From NCBI RefSeq assembly GCF_015354245.1, contig NZ_JADKYZ010000002.1:62001-126000 (forward strand): 64,000 nucleotides of DNA, given 5' to 3'. Position 1 is the stretch's first letter; each line of letters starts with the position of its first letter. Source of the DNA: Diaphorobacter caeni. GTDB lineage: Bacteria > Pseudomonadota > Gammaproteobacteria > Burkholderiales > Burkholderiaceae_C. Made by a program: the position numbers and the translations under genes. The notes beneath the pieces were generated by a model, which searched no databases, was not told the origin of the DNA, and worked only from the letters and a program-made list of their open reading frames with translations. Positions 9,743 to 18,764 of the stretch are shown here, in pieces.

Positions 9743-9786
9743 GAACCGGCTTATGGGTTTTTCCTTGGGCCGGTTTCGTTTTTCCA
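9743..9786 (+). promoter_or_regulatory. Terminator-like hairpin in the leader of the Rieske gene
   Basis: GAACCGGC pairs with GCCGGTTTC (one bulged base) around an 18-base loop and is followed by GTTTTTCC. It lies just after the TATAAT box and before the coding start, where an attenuator or a short terminated transcript would fall. A second small hairpin (CTCCC TGTG GGGAG) lies at 9806-9819. Confidence 0.35.
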
Positions 9787-9838
9787 GACTGCGCGTATGC
9801 GCATCCTCCCTGTGGGGAGTCTTTAGGTCAGGTCATCC

Positions 9839-10975
9839 ATGTCTGATTTAAGTCTTCAACTGCAGCAGGCCGCAAGCCAACTTCCAGTTTCCACTTATTT
9901 TGACGAGGCGCTTTTCAAGCGCGAGCTGGAGACCATCTTCCAGCAAGGTCCCCGCTATGTGGGGCACCAACTCGCCGTACCCAACCCGGGTGACTACTAC
10001 GCCCTTCCGCAGGAAGGCGAAGGGCGCGCGCTCGTGCGCAATGCCCAGGGACAGGTCGAACTGATTTCAAACGTCTGCCGTCACCGGCAGGCCGTCATGC
10101 TCAAGGGGCGTGGCTCGCTGCAGGGCCACGGCAAGGGGCATGCGGGCGGCAACATCGTCTGCCCGCTGCACCGCTGGACCTACAACCCCAGCGGCGAGCT
10201 GCTGGGCGCGCCCCACTTCTCGCACGACCCGTGCCTGAACCTCAACAACTACCAGCTCCAGGAATGGAACGGCCTGCTGTTTGAAGCCAACGGCCGCGAC
10301 ATCCGCGCCGATCTGGCCGGCATGGGTCCGCTGTCGGAGCTGTCCTTTGACGGCTTCGTGCTCAGCCATGTCGAGATGCACGAGTGCAACTACAACTGGA
10401 AGACCTTCATCGAGGTCTATCTGGAGGACTACCACGTCGGTCCATTCCACCCCGGTCTCGGCAATTTCGTGACCTGTGACGACCTGAAGTGGGAGTTCGC
10501 CAAGGAGTATTCGGTGCAGACGGTGGGCGTAGCCCCCACCTTCGGCAAACCGGGCTCCGAGGTCTACAAGACTTGGCACGACGTGCTGCTTTCCTACCGC
10601 GACGGCAAGCTGCCTGAACGCGGCGCGATCTGGCTGACCTACTACCCCCACATCATGGTGGAGTGGTATCCGCACGTGCTGACGGTCTCGACGCTGCACC
10701 CCGTGAGCGTGAACAAGACGATGAACGTGGTGGAGTTCTACTACCCCGAAGAAATCGTCGCGTTCGAGCCCGAGTTCGTGGCCGCGCAGAAGGCCGCCTA
10801 CATGGAGACCGCCATCGAAGACGACGAGATCGGCGAGCGCATGGATGCGGGGCGCCGTGCGTTGTTCGAGCGCGGCGACAACGAGGTCGGCCCCTATCAA
10901 AGCCCCATGGAAGACGGCATGCAGCACTTCCACGAGTGGTACCGCTCGAAGATGGGTGATTCTCTTGCTGGGTGA
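9839..10975 (+). CDS. Rieske non-heme iron oxygenase, alpha-subunit type
   Basis: Predicted terminal oxygenase of the aromatic ring-hydroxylating family; it would use electrons from a reductase to activate oxygen at a mononuclear iron. In 378 residues the Rieske [2Fe-2S] ligands are C80-R-H82 and C108-P-L-H111. The catalytic iron site is in the segment EDYHVGPFHPGL (His199, His204) after NWKTFIEVY. The carboxylate ligand should lie in the C-terminal half. No ferredoxin, reductase or beta-subunit gene adjoins it, so partner and substrate are unknown. It is divergent from xseB. Choline/carnitine-type or aromatic demethylase-type Rieske enzymes are alternatives. Confidence 0.85.
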   Translation: MSDLSLQLQQAASQLPVSTYFDEALFKRELETIFQQGPRYVGHQLAVPNPGDYYALPQEGEGRALVRNAQGQVELISNVCRHRQAVMLKGRGSLQGHGKGHAGGNIVCPLHRWTYNPSGELLGAPHFSHDPCLNLNNYQLQEWNGLLFEANGRDIRADLAGMGPLSELSFDGFVLSHVEMHECNYNWKTFIEVYLEDYHVGPFHPGLGNFVTCDDLKWEFAKEYSVQTVGVAPTFGKPGSEVYKTWHDVLLSYRDGKLPERGAIWLTYYPHIMVEWYPHVLTVSTLHPVSVNKTMNVVEFYYPEEIVAFEPEFVAAQKAAYMETAIEDDEIGERMDAGRRALFERGDNEVGPYQSPMEDGMQHFHEWYRSKMGDSLAG

Positions 10976-10995
10976 CTTCGTCCACGAAGCCTGTT

Positions 10996-11160
10996 CGGCT
11001 TCAATTGGTGAGTCGGTTTGAGGCGCCAATACCGCCCTTCATACTTTGTTGCGAAGCCTTGCCGTATGAACATACTGTCTGCGGCTTCGCGTCGCGTCTG
11101 AAGGGCTGTCTTGGCGTTGGGGTGGGTGATCAAGAATTCGCTTTCGCTGCTTGCGCCCGC
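10996..11160. repeat. Dispersed hairpin repeat, family 1, copy A (inverted)
   Basis: Reverse-complement copy of the element also present near 23.7 kb and 51.2 kb. The well-conserved core is 11013-11130. Paired segments: CGCCAA 11024-11029 with TTGGCG 11111-11116; CGCCCTTCA with TGAAGGGCT; CGAAGCC 11052-11058 with GGCTTCG 11083-11089; and a terminal GTATG-AA-CATAC hairpin at 11064-11075. It fills the gap between the Rieske gene and the LprI-like gene. Confidence 0.85.
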
Positions 11161-11251
11161 TGGCTGAATACCTGAAGCCGTGGGCCTATCCCTCTTTTCA
11201 TTCCAATCCTGCGAACGCGGCATTTTGGGTCGCTGTACGATTCGTCTCCAT

Positions 11252-11656
11252 ATGCTTCGCTCGCTTCTGCTGGTTTGCGCCACCCTTCTTCCTCTGGCGG
11301 CTGCCGCACAACGGGATCCTTCTGCCGAGAGCAATTGCTACTCGCGGCTCAGCCATGACAGCATGCGTGCGTGCATCAAGGAGCAGTCAGCAGCCGCCAC
11401 CAAGGAATTGGAATCTGCGGAGAAGCAGTTGGCCTCCGCCATCCAGAGCGAGCTGCACCATTCAAAATCGTCCGCCCGCCAGCATCTGTCGGAGGCCAAT
11501 GCACGATATCGACAGTATCGCAAGGCACAGTGCGCATTTCAGGCTCAGGCGGCCAATGGCAAGAAGTCCGCGCCGGACCGCGAAATGCTGTGCACTACGG
11601 CGCTCGATCTGCAGCGTGCCAAGGATTTGAAGGCAACGGCCGAGATGCTGCGCTGA
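11252..11656 (+). CDS. LprI-family (DUF1311) secreted protein
   Basis: Small exported protein of 134 residues. A clear Sec signal peptide (MLRSLLLVCATLLPLAAAAQ) is followed by a helical domain with four cysteines and the spacing CYSRLSHDSMRACI, typical of the lysozyme-inhibitor LprI N-terminal domain. Many proteins with this domain are periplasmic and of unknown role; lysozyme inhibition is shown only for some. The ATG at 11252 is chosen because it begins the signal peptide, although the frame is open from 11180. The gene stands alone between a repeat and the EamA gene. Confidence 0.7.
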   Translation: MLRSLLLVCATLLPLAAAAQRDPSAESNCYSRLSHDSMRACIKEQSAAATKELESAEKQLASAIQSELHHSKSSARQHLSEANARYRQYRKAQCAFQAQAANGKKSAPDREMLCTTALDLQRAKDLKATAEMLR

Positions 11657-11924
11657 TCCACCGGGACTGCCGACGTTCTTTCTGATGCTCACGGGGCGGT
11701 GCAGTGCCTGCATCACGCTGCAGAATGCAATGGGCCTTGGCTGGAGCCATTCGCCGACGTCCGCCACCGAATGCGCCGCACCTTTCCCACAGCGAGACCC
11801 CACACGCGGCGACTGGCCGCGTATCCCCTTAAACTTCGAACGTACGCACCCGCGTCCACATCCATTCGCCCGGGCGGATGCACTCTCCACCACGTCGACG
11901 TCTTTCGGAATCGGTCAATCAATC

Positions 11925-12836
11925 ATGCATGCGCTCTGGATGGTCCTGGCAGCCTTTTTCTTTGCCAGCATGGGTGTGTGCATCAAGGCCGCTTCGCCTT
12001 ACTTCAGCCCGGCCGAGATGGTGTTCTATCGCGGGCTGATCGGCATGATCATGATGTACTTTCTCGCGCGTCATCAGTGCATGTCGCTCAAGACGCGCTA
12101 CCCCGGCATGCACGCCTGGCGCAGCCTGATCGGCGTGACCTCGCTCGGTGCCTGGTTCTATGCCATCGCCCATCTGCCGCTCGCCACCGCGATGACGCTC
12201 AACTACATGAGCAGCGTCTGGGTGGCGGTGTTCCTCGTGGGCGCGGCTCTCTGGACCTGGCGCCCCTCGGCGGCCACGCCCAAGCCGCCGCTGCAGGGGT
12301 CATTGGTGGCGACCATCATCGTCGGCTTCGCAGGCGTGATCCTCATGCTGCGTCCCAATTTCAATCAGGACCAGGCGTTCGCCGGCATGCTCGGCCTCAT
12401 GTCGGGCATGGCCGCCGCCTTTGCCTACATGCAGGTGGTCGCGCTCTCGCGCATCGGCGAGCCGGAAACCCGCACCGTGTTCTACTTCGCAGCCGGCTCC
12501 GCGCTCGCGGGCGGCGCCGCCATGCTGGCCACCGGCATCTCGCCCTGGGCCGGCTGGAACACGCTCTGGCTCATTCCCATCGGCGTGCTCGCCTCCATCG
12601 CGCAGCTCTGCCTGACCAAGGCCTACGCCCAGGCCCGCACCTCGCGCGAGACGCTGGTGGTGGCCAATCTGCAGTATTCGGGCATCATCTTCGGCGCCAT
12701 CTCGGGCATGGTGTTCTTCGGCGACAAGATCCCGATGCTTGGCTGGCTCGGCATGTTCCTCATCATCGCGAGCGGCATCGCGGCCACCATCCTGCGCTCA
12801 CGCTCCGCGCCGGACGCACCCAGCGAGGAACGGTAA
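11925..12836 (+). CDS. EamA/DMT-family transporter
   Basis: Inner-membrane carrier of the drug/metabolite transporter superfamily; substrate unknown, with metabolite efflux the usual role. In its 303 residues about ten transmembrane helices are visible in two EamA repeats (roughly 1-135 and 165-295). Typical features are FYRGLIGMI after helix 1 and the second-repeat end GEPETRT...LCLTKAYAQA. The ATG at 11925 is chosen because the helices start there; the open frame runs further upstream without membrane character. No partner genes. Confidence 0.85.
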   Translation: MHALWMVLAAFFFASMGVCIKAASPYFSPAEMVFYRGLIGMIMMYFLARHQCMSLKTRYPGMHAWRSLIGVTSLGAWFYAIAHLPLATAMTLNYMSSVWVAVFLVGAALWTWRPSAATPKPPLQGSLVATIIVGFAGVILMLRPNFNQDQAFAGMLGLMSGMAAAFAYMQVVALSRIGEPETRTVFYFAAGSALAGGAAMLATGISPWAGWNTLWLIPIGVLASIAQLCLTKAYAQARTSRETLVVANLQYSGIIFGAISGMVFFGDKIPMLGWLGMFLIIASGIAATILRSRSAPDAPSEER

Positions 12837-13100
12837 CCCCTCCCCAACCTTCCAAGGAGGCTTGGCGGCCGCCTCCGCGTGGAATGCGCGAACACATGCC
12901 CGAGCAGCATGCCAGTGGCCTCCGGGCTGTGGACGCAACGCATCCACCAACGCCCTCTTCTCCTTGTTCTGCTTTCCGATTCGGCCACCGCATCTGACCG
13001 ACAGAGCCCACGCGCGAGCGCCGCGCCTCGACACCATCATTCGGGAATCACGCTCCCGGCATGAATGCCATTCCTGAAGATTTCAGGTAAAAATGCCATC
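12837..13100. other. Gene-free stretch
   Basis: Between the EamA stop and the family 3 repeat I see no gene, convincing terminator or promoter. The remaining gap, to 13334, is taken up mostly by the repeat. Confidence 0.6.
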
Positions 13101-13264
13101 AGAGCGTGTTGACGATCTCATCGCGAGGCGTGCAGGATGCGGATCGGGATGGGCTGCAAGGCGCAAACCGCAGCAATGGGTCGTGCCATTCCGAGAATTT
13201 GCAACGCAGCAGAGCGCCCAAGGCCGCGCTTGCGAGACCGTGTGGAGATCGTCAACATGCACTC
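13101..13264. repeat. MITE-like element, family 3, long copy
   Basis: Left end GAGCGTGTTGACGATCTC (13102-13119) is the inverted complement of the right end GAGATCGTCAACATGCACTC (13245-13264), with small changes. The interior shares TCATCGCGAGG and the segment GCCCAAGGCCGC...GACCGTGTGGAGATCGTC with the copy at 59.25 kb, but has about 70 extra bases. No coding capacity for a transposase. Confidence 0.8.
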
Positions 13265-13334
13265 AGAAGATCTCGCTGTTGCACAACCGGTGCACGGAGG
13301 GAACCCTGCCGCAAACGATTTCATCGAATCCAAA

Positions 13335-14240
13335 ATGACAACATACACCACCCTCATTCAAGTTTCCGAGTTGCAAAGTCTCATTGACAGCGGCGCGCCG
13401 TTCATGGTGTTTGATTGCAGCTTTGATCTCGCCAACCCCGCTCAGGGAGACTCCCAATATCTCGAGTCGCATATTCCGGGTGCCGTCCGCGCCGATCTGG
13501 ACAGAAACCTGAGCGCCAAACACGGCAGCCCTGGCGCAGACGGGAAAATCATCGTCGCGGATGATGCGGACAAACCCGCATCCGGCGGACGCCATCCGCT
13601 GCCCAATCGCGAGCGATTTGCCATGTGGTTATGCGAAATCGGGTTTACCAATGACATGCAGGCGGTTGTATACGATCGCAACAACGCCAATTATTGCGGC
13701 CGACTGTGGTGGATGCTCAAATGGGCGGGGCACGACGCGGTCGCCGTGCTGGACGGTGGACTGCCAGCGTGGCAGACTGAGGGAAAACCCGTCGAATCAG
13801 GAGAAGCGATTGCACACTTTCAATCCAATTTCGAGCTCAAGCCCGCTCTCGCCCGTTTGGTGAATGCCGACGACGTATTCGCAAATATCGACAATCCCGA
13901 CCAAACGGTGATCGATGCCCGCGCTCCAGCCCGTTTTCGCGGCGAAGTGGAGCCGCTGGATCCTGTGGCAGGACATATTCCCGGTGCGCTGAATCGACCA
14001 TTTACAACCAATATCGGAACTGACGGCAAATTCAAACCGGCCGCGCAGCTGCGTCAGGAATTCGATGCACTGTTGCTTGGGCATGACACGGCGGGAGTGG
14101 TGCATCAGTGCGGCAGCGGAGTCAGCGCTTTGCCCAATTTGATCGCGATGGAGATTGCCGGATTGGGCAGAACAGCCCTATATGCTGGCAGCTGGAGTGA
14201 TTGGTGCAGCAATCCAAACCGTCCAGTCGAGAAAAATTAA
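13335..14240 (+). CDS. sseA: 3-mercaptopyruvate sulfurtransferase (two-domain rhodanese)
   Basis: Transfers sulfane sulfur, probably from 3-mercaptopyruvate to a thiol acceptor. In its 301 residues there are two rhodanese domains (about 1-150 and 175-295). The catalytic Cys259 lies in the loop CGSGVSA, the sulfurtransferase form typical of mercaptopyruvate enzymes rather than the CRKGVT of thiosulfate enzymes. Other family landmarks are HIPGA in both domains and LDGGLPAW. The ATG at 13335 starts the domain; the frame is open back into the upstream repeat. Base composition looks somewhat AT-richer than the flanking genes. Confidence 0.85.
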   Translation: MTTYTTLIQVSELQSLIDSGAPFMVFDCSFDLANPAQGDSQYLESHIPGAVRADLDRNLSAKHGSPGADGKIIVADDADKPASGGRHPLPNRERFAMWLCEIGFTNDMQAVVYDRNNANYCGRLWWMLKWAGHDAVAVLDGGLPAWQTEGKPVESGEAIAHFQSNFELKPALARLVNADDVFANIDNPDQTVIDARAPARFRGEVEPLDPVAGHIPGALNRPFTTNIGTDGKFKPAAQLRQEFDALLLGHDTAGVVHQCGSGVSALPNLIAMEIAGLGRTALYAGSWSDWCSNPNRPVEKN

Positions 14241-14289
14241 CGATTGGAAATTCACAATTACACGTTGTTTTAGGTGTATCTTTACGTAA

Positions 14290-14314
14290 CGCAAAATAAT
14301 TGCGGTTTTGTTGT
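14290..14314 (+). terminator. Weak possible terminator after sseA
   Basis: A short CGCAA-AATAA-TTGCG hairpin followed by GTTTTGTTGTG lies 50 bases past the sulfurtransferase stop in an AT-rich gap. The stem is only five base pairs, so termination here is uncertain. Confidence 0.3.
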
Positions 14315-14333
14315 GTGACCTGGTTGAATATCC

Positions 14334-15887
14334 ATGCAAGTAGTCTGCTATTTCGGTAAGGCCGCACGCCAAGGCAAGGTAGCCTTGCCCACGGACAGCC
14401 TGTTGGCTGCCTGCGAAGATTTCGCGCGACGCCATGAGCTCACCGGTCTGCTGGCGATCTCGGACGGCTACTTCCTTCATGTGCTGGAGGGAGAGGACGC
14501 CGCAGTGCAGAATCTGGTGGGGCGCATTGCCGCGTTCTGGGATCAGGAGTCCCCCACGATCCTGTTCGAGAGACCGATCTCCCAGCGCAGCTACCAGCAG
14601 TGGAATGTGGTGATCTCCCACGGCTCCAAGCACCGTGCGGATGCGGCGCAGCGGCTCAACGAGACCAAGCGCTTTCTGGACGACGATCCGGGTGACGCGT
14701 CGGACCCGTTCCGCTATTTCCTCACGCCCAACCGCTCCAGCAAACCGGTGCAACACACCCAACCGGTGCGTCAGGTGGCGATCTTCAGCAACTCGGTGCT
14801 GTGGTTCAACCCGATCTTCAGCCATCTCTCGGAACGCTTCGGCACCCAGGCCTGTGCGCTCAAGGTCTCCAACACCGGCAAGGACGCGGACAGCTATCCG
14901 CTCGACTATGCGGACGTGGTCGGCGATTCGGCAGGCCCCGTGCGCATCGTCGGCATCAGCGAAGGCCTTCTGTCGTCCACGCTGTCGCAGCCGCTGCTCG
15001 AGAAGATCGAACTGATGGTGTTCCTCATGCGCCGCAGCGGTCAGGGAACAGATACCGAGTTCGTCGCCCGCGCGCTGTCCCACCCGGTGGTGCAGCGCTG
15101 CAAGCCGCGCGTGCTTTTCGTCACGCCGGGAGGCAACACGTCGCTGTCGGACATGCTCCACCAGATGGTGCAGGACGCGGGCTTGCAGTCCACAGAAACG
15201 AGAGGGTCGGTACTCATGGGTGGTCCCACGTGGAAAGCGATTCACGAGCAGCTTCTGTCCATGGTGCGTCCATTGCGCAGGGGGGCCAAGGCTGAAGAAG
15301 CGCCGGAGCCGGCCGCCATCACCGAAGTGGATCTGATGATCGACGTGGAAGCCGGTGATTCACTGCCGCCCACGGAAATCGCCCCGCTGACCTCCGATCC
15401 CGTGCCAGAGCCGATCCCAGCACCCGCCCCCGCGCCGCAGCCCGAGCCGTCATCGGCAACCAAGGCCGGCGGCAAGAAGGTGGCCAGCAAGTCCCCTGCT
15501 GCGCCAGCGGCGGCTGCGATTCCCGAGCGCTCGGTCGATCTATCGGGGCCCGCGCTCAAGGACATGCTCGACCGCCTGATGTACGGAATCGGCGCCGCCA
15601 CCTGGGCCGGTTGGCTCGACATGCGGGTTCACGATTTCGCGGCACGCACAGACAATGCGCCCGACCCCAAGGTGCTCAAGCAGGTGGCGGAGGCAGTCAC
15701 CCATGATCTGGAAATTCTCGGCAAGCGGGGACAGATGCGGGAGATGATTTCGACCTTCACCGAACACCATGAAATCATGGTGCCGCATCCGCTGGACTCC
15801 ACCCTCGTCCTCTATCTTTTCGCCCGACTGGACGACCTTCCCCTCGCCACCCTGCGCCGCCTCATCCTCGATGACTTGATGGATTGA
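14334..15887 (+). CDS. BLUF-like domain protein with unknown C-terminal regions
   Basis: A 517-residue soluble protein. Residues 1-95 resemble a BLUF (blue light using FAD) domain: VVCYFGKA with Tyr6, then HELTGLLAISDGYFLHVLEG and IAAFWDQES...RPISQRSYQQW. The flavin-contacting Asn and Gln of true BLUF domains appear to be missing: the FxQxLEG motif reads FLHVLEG (His49), and the helix before TGLL has no Asn. Residues 145-310 form an alpha/beta region I do not recognise (QVAIFSNSVLWFNPIF...RVLFVTPGGNTSL). Residues 345-410 are a Pro/Ala-rich linker, and 420-517 a helical domain (LSGPALKDMLDRLMYGIGAATWAGWL). Function unknown; a signalling role is inferred only from the BLUF-like fold. A terminator follows. 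Confidence 0.7.
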   Translation: MQVVCYFGKAARQGKVALPTDSLLAACEDFARRHELTGLLAISDGYFLHVLEGEDAAVQNLVGRIAAFWDQESPTILFERPISQRSYQQWNVVISHGSKHRADAAQRLNETKRFLDDDPGDASDPFRYFLTPNRSSKPVQHTQPVRQVAIFSNSVLWFNPIFSHLSERFGTQACALKVSNTGKDADSYPLDYADVVGDSAGPVRIVGISEGLLSSTLSQPLLEKIELMVFLMRRSGQGTDTEFVARALSHPVVQRCKPRVLFVTPGGNTSLSDMLHQMVQDAGLQSTETRGSVLMGGPTWKAIHEQLLSMVRPLRRGAKAEEAPEPAAITEVDLMIDVEAGDSLPPTEIAPLTSDPVPEPIPAPAPAPQPEPSSATKAGGKKVASKSPAAPAAAAIPERSVDLSGPALKDMLDRLMYGIGAATWAGWLDMRVHDFAARTDNAPDPKVLKQVAEAVTHDLEILGKRGQMREMISTFTEHHEIMVPHPLDSTLVLYLFARLDDLPLATLRRLILDDLMD

Positions 15888-15978
15888 CTTTCTGTCTCCT
15901 GTGTGGGAAGCGATCAAGGGCACTGCTTGCGTCCCTGATCTGCAGCCCTGAAGCGGGAGAATTCCTTCTCTCCAACGA

Positions 15979-16015
15979 AAAAGGACTTGGTGTGAGCCAA
16001 GTCCTTTTGTTTTTG
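15979..16015. terminator. Bidirectional terminator between BLUF-like gene and aldehyde dehydrogenase
   Basis: AAAAGGACTTGG pairs perfectly with CCAAGTCCTTTT around a TGTGAG loop and is followed by GTTTTTG. The genes on both sides converge here, so it can serve both. Confidence 0.88.
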
Positions 16016-16060
16016 TGTCGCACCGGATTCGGTGCGACGAAATCGGCGCAAGCCGCTCTT

Positions 16061-17497
16061 TCAAACGTTCGTGATCGAAATCGCGCGCGTGTTCAGGCAG
16101 GCCTCGAGCGCTTCCGGACCGCCTTCAGATCCGTAGCCGGAATCCTTGATGCCGCCGAAAGGCAGCTCGGCCGAAGGCGTGGCGGGCTGGTTCACCCAGA
16201 GCATGCCGACCTCCACGCGCTGCGAGAGCAGATGGGCGTTCTTCAGAGACTTGGTGAACGCGTAGCCCGCGAGGCCAAAGGCCAGGCGGTTGGCCTCGGC
16301 GATGGCGGCGTTGAGGTCGGTGAAGCCTTGCACCGCAGCGACCGGGCCGAAGGGCTCGTCGTTGAAGATGCGTGCGCTGGTGGGCACGTTGTTCAGGATC
16401 GTGGGGGCATAGAAGTTGCCCGCGCTGCCGATGCGCTCGCCGCCGGTGAGGACTTCGGCGCCGCTTTGCACGGCATCGCTCATGAACTCGGCCATGGCCG
16501 TGAGGCGACGGGGATTGGCGAGCGGGCCCATCTGCGTGCCTTCGGCCAGACCATCGCCGACCTTCAGGCCCTGTGCGTACTTGGTGAGCGCCGCCACGAA
16601 ATCGGAGCGCACGTCTTCATGCACCAGAAAGCGGGTGGGCGAGATGCAGACCTGTCCGGCGTTGCGGAACTTGGCTCCGGCCGTGCACTTCACGGCGAGC
16701 GCGATGTCGGCGTCGTCACAGACGATCACCGGAGCGTGGCCGCCAAGTTCCATGGTCACGCGCTTCATGTGCTGACCGGCGATGCCCGCGAGCTGCTTGC
16801 CCACCGGAGTCGAGCCGGTGAAGGTGACCTTGCGCACGATGGGGTGCGGGATCAGGTAGCTCGAGATCTCGGCCGGGTTGCCGTACAGCAGGTTGATCAC
16901 ACCAGCAGGCACGCCCGCGTCAGCAAAGGCCTTGATGAGCTCGGCGGGGCTCGCCGGGGTTTCTTCCGGCGCCTTCACGATGACGGCGCAACCAGCGGCC
17001 AGCGCGGCGCCCAGTTTGCGCACGACCTGATTGATCGGGAAATTCCACGGCGTGAACGCGGCGACCACGCCGACCGGGTCCTTCACCACCAACTGGCGCA
17101 CGGCCAGATTGCGCGACGGAACGATGCGGCCATAGACGCGCATGCCTTCGTCGGCGAACCATTCGATGATGTCGGCGGCCGCCATGGCCTCGCCGCGTGC
17201 CTCGACGTAAGGCTTGCCCTGCTCCTGCGTGAGGATGTGGCCGATGGCGTCGGCGCGCTCACGCATCAGCGCGGCGGCGCGGCGCATGGTTTTGGCGCGC
17301 TCGACGGCAGGAATGTCGCGCCACACTTCGAAGCCCTTCTGAGCGGACGCCAGCGCGGCGTCCATGTCGGCGCGGTTCGCATGGGCCACGCGGCCGATCT
17401 CGCTTCCGGTGGCGGGGTTGAACACGCCGAGCGTCTTGCCGTCGGCGGAATCGCGCCACTGGCCGTCAATGAAAAGTTGGGTATTGGGATAACTCAT
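16061..17497 (-). CDS. gabD: NAD(P)-dependent aldehyde dehydrogenase, succinate-semialdehyde type
   Basis: Oxidises an aldehyde to the acid. The sequence is closest in character to succinate-semialdehyde dehydrogenases. In its 478 residues are TPWNFP at 149-154, the cofactor segment FTGSTPVGK, the general base Glu250 in MELGGHAP, and the nucleophile Cys284 in [11 protein letters not shown]. The C-terminus has the family's [15 protein letters not shown]. No transaminase or regulator of the GABA pathway adjoins it, so 2-oxoglutarate semialdehyde or another small aldehyde is also possible. Confidence 0.82.
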   Translation of the reverse strand: MSYPNTQLFIDGQWRDSADGKTLGVFNPATGSEIGRVAHANRADMDAALASAQKGFEVWRDIPAVERAKTMRRAAALMRERADAIGHILTQEQGKPYVEARGEAMAAADIIEWFADEGMRVYGRIVPSRNLAVRQLVVKDPVGVVAAFTPWNFPINQVVRKLGAALAAGCAVIVKAPEETPASPAELIKAFADAGVPAGVINLLYGNPAEISSYLIPHPIVRKVTFTGSTPVGKQLAGIAGQHMKRVTMELGGHAPVIVCDDADIALAVKCTAGAKFRNAGQVCISPTRFLVHEDVRSDFVAALTKYAQGLKVGDGLAEGTQMGPLANPRRLTAMAEFMSDAVQSGAEVLTGGERIGSAGNFYAPTILNNVPTSARIFNDEPFGPVAAVQGFTDLNAAIAEANRLAFGLAGYAFTKSLKNAHLLSQRVEVGMLWVNQPATPSAELPFGGIKDSGYGSEGGPEALEACLNTRAISITNV

Positions 17498-17699
17498 GCA
17501 CTTGGCTCCTGAATGGATTTGACGGAAGGAAGGCGCGAAAAGCGCGCGTGCGCCGCGCGTGACTCACAGCCTCTCAATATAGGGCAGAAGCCATGACCAT
17601 GCCGGGACAACGTTTCACAAGCTGGAACCGATGTTCGAAAAACATTGTTCGAAGGCAAACCTGCAGCATATGAAACCGGGGCGGGACATGCGAGTGCCG

Positions 17700-17785
17700 C
17701 TCCGCCGCGCTGCCTGCGCCCTCCCGACCCAAACGCGAAGTGCTTCGAGAGCGAGGAGAAGGCATGCAGCGACTCAGGAGTCGTG
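17700..17785. repeat. Decayed copy of gene-end repeat, family 2
   Basis: The sequence CCGCCGCGCTGCCTGCG...CGAAGTGCTTCGAGAGCGAGGAGAAGGC...CGACTCAGGAGTCGTGTTCTCA parallels, with many changes, the two good copies at 42.8 and 43.7 kb. Like them it lies immediately 3' of a minus-strand stop codon (17792). The rest of 17498-17791 shows no gene. Confidence 0.45.
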
Positions 17786-17791
17786 TTCTCA

Positions 17792-18760
17792 TCAATGATG
17801 CACTGGAACCAGAAAATCGCGGCTGATGCGCGAGCCCAGCTCGTTCACGCGGTCGAGGAACTGCGTGAGATACGCGTGCAGCCCGGTCGCGAGAATCTCC
17901 TCGATGCGGCCGTAGCGCAGATCGGCCAGCAGGCGCCCCGCTTTGCGCTGCGTCTCGCCCGAGTGCTCGTTGGCCACGGCGGCGAGGTTCTCCACCACCT
18001 GCTTCATGTTGGAGTGCAGCGAACGCGGCATGTCGGCGCGCAGCATGAGCAGCTCGGCCACGCGCTCGGGCGTGATCACGTCGCGGTAGACCTTGCGGTA
18101 GATCTCGAAGGCCGAGACGCTGCGCAGAATCGCGCTCCAGTGATAGAAGTCGAACTCCGGCGTGGCGCGTTTGGGATCGCGCACGCTGCCGTGGAAGTCC
18201 GTGTCCACCGCATGGAACTTCACGTCGAGCAGCCGCGCGGTGTTGTCCGAACGCTCCAGCGAAGTGCCAAGGCGCATGAAGCGATACGCCTCGTCATGCA
18301 GCATGGTGCCCAGCGTCACGCCGCGCGAGAGATGCGAGCGGTACTTCACCCATTCGAAGAACTGCCCCGGATCGCGCTCGAACGCTCCATCGCGCAAGTG
18401 CTGGTTGAGTGCGAGCCAGGTCTGGTTCTGGGTTTCCCAGACTTCCGTGGTCAACGCGCCGCGCACGGCACGGGCGTTCTCGCGGGCGGCGCGCAGGCAA
18501 GAGAAGATCGACGAGGAATTGGTCTCGTCGTGCACCATGAAGGTGAGCACCTTGTCCTGCGTGATCTCGCCATAGCGCGCGGTGTAGGCGGGAATCAGCT
18601 CGCTGATGGAAAGCAGGCCGCGCAGGCCTTCCTGCGCCTTGTCTTCGGACTGCGGCAGCAGCGAGGTTTCGTAGCTCACGTTCAGCATGCGCGCGGTGCT
18701 CTCCGCACGCTCGGTGTAGCGCGACATCCAGAACAAATGGTCAGCGGTTCGGCTCAGCAT
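17792..18760 (-). CDS. Alpha-E domain protein (DUF403)
   Basis: A 322-residue, all-helical protein of the alpha-E family, recognised by the start MLSRTADHLFWMSRYTERAE and by the later LGTSLERSDNTARLLDVK. In many bacteria it is encoded next to a circularly permuted ATP-grasp protein, and both are suspected to make a peptide-like product or act on glutamyl substrates; no reaction is firmly established. Here it follows the ATP-grasp gene by four bases on the same strand, so the two form an operon. That upstream partner carries an amber codon, which may reduce expression of this gene by polarity. Confidence 0.85.
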   Translation of the reverse strand: MLSRTADHLFWMSRYTERAESTARMLNVSYETSLLPQSEDKAQEGLRGLLSISELIPAYTARYGEITQDKVLTFMVHDETNSSSIFSCLRAARENARAVRGALTTEVWETQNQTWLALNQHLRDGAFERDPGQFFEWVKYRSHLSRGVTLGTMLHDEAYRFMRLGTSLERSDNTARLLDVKFHAVDTDFHGSVRDPKRATPEFDFYHWSAILRSVSAFEIYRKVYRDVITPERVAELLMLRADMPRSLHSNMKQVVENLAAVANEHSGETQRKAGRLLADLRYGRIEEILATGLHAYLTQFLDRVNELGSRISRDFLVPVHH

Positions 18761-18764
18761 GATG

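Noticed and set aside
13101-13334. N-terminal extension of the sulfurtransferase into the upstream repeat
   Set aside because: The extra residues come from the MITE-like element; the rhodanese domain starts at the ATG at 13335.
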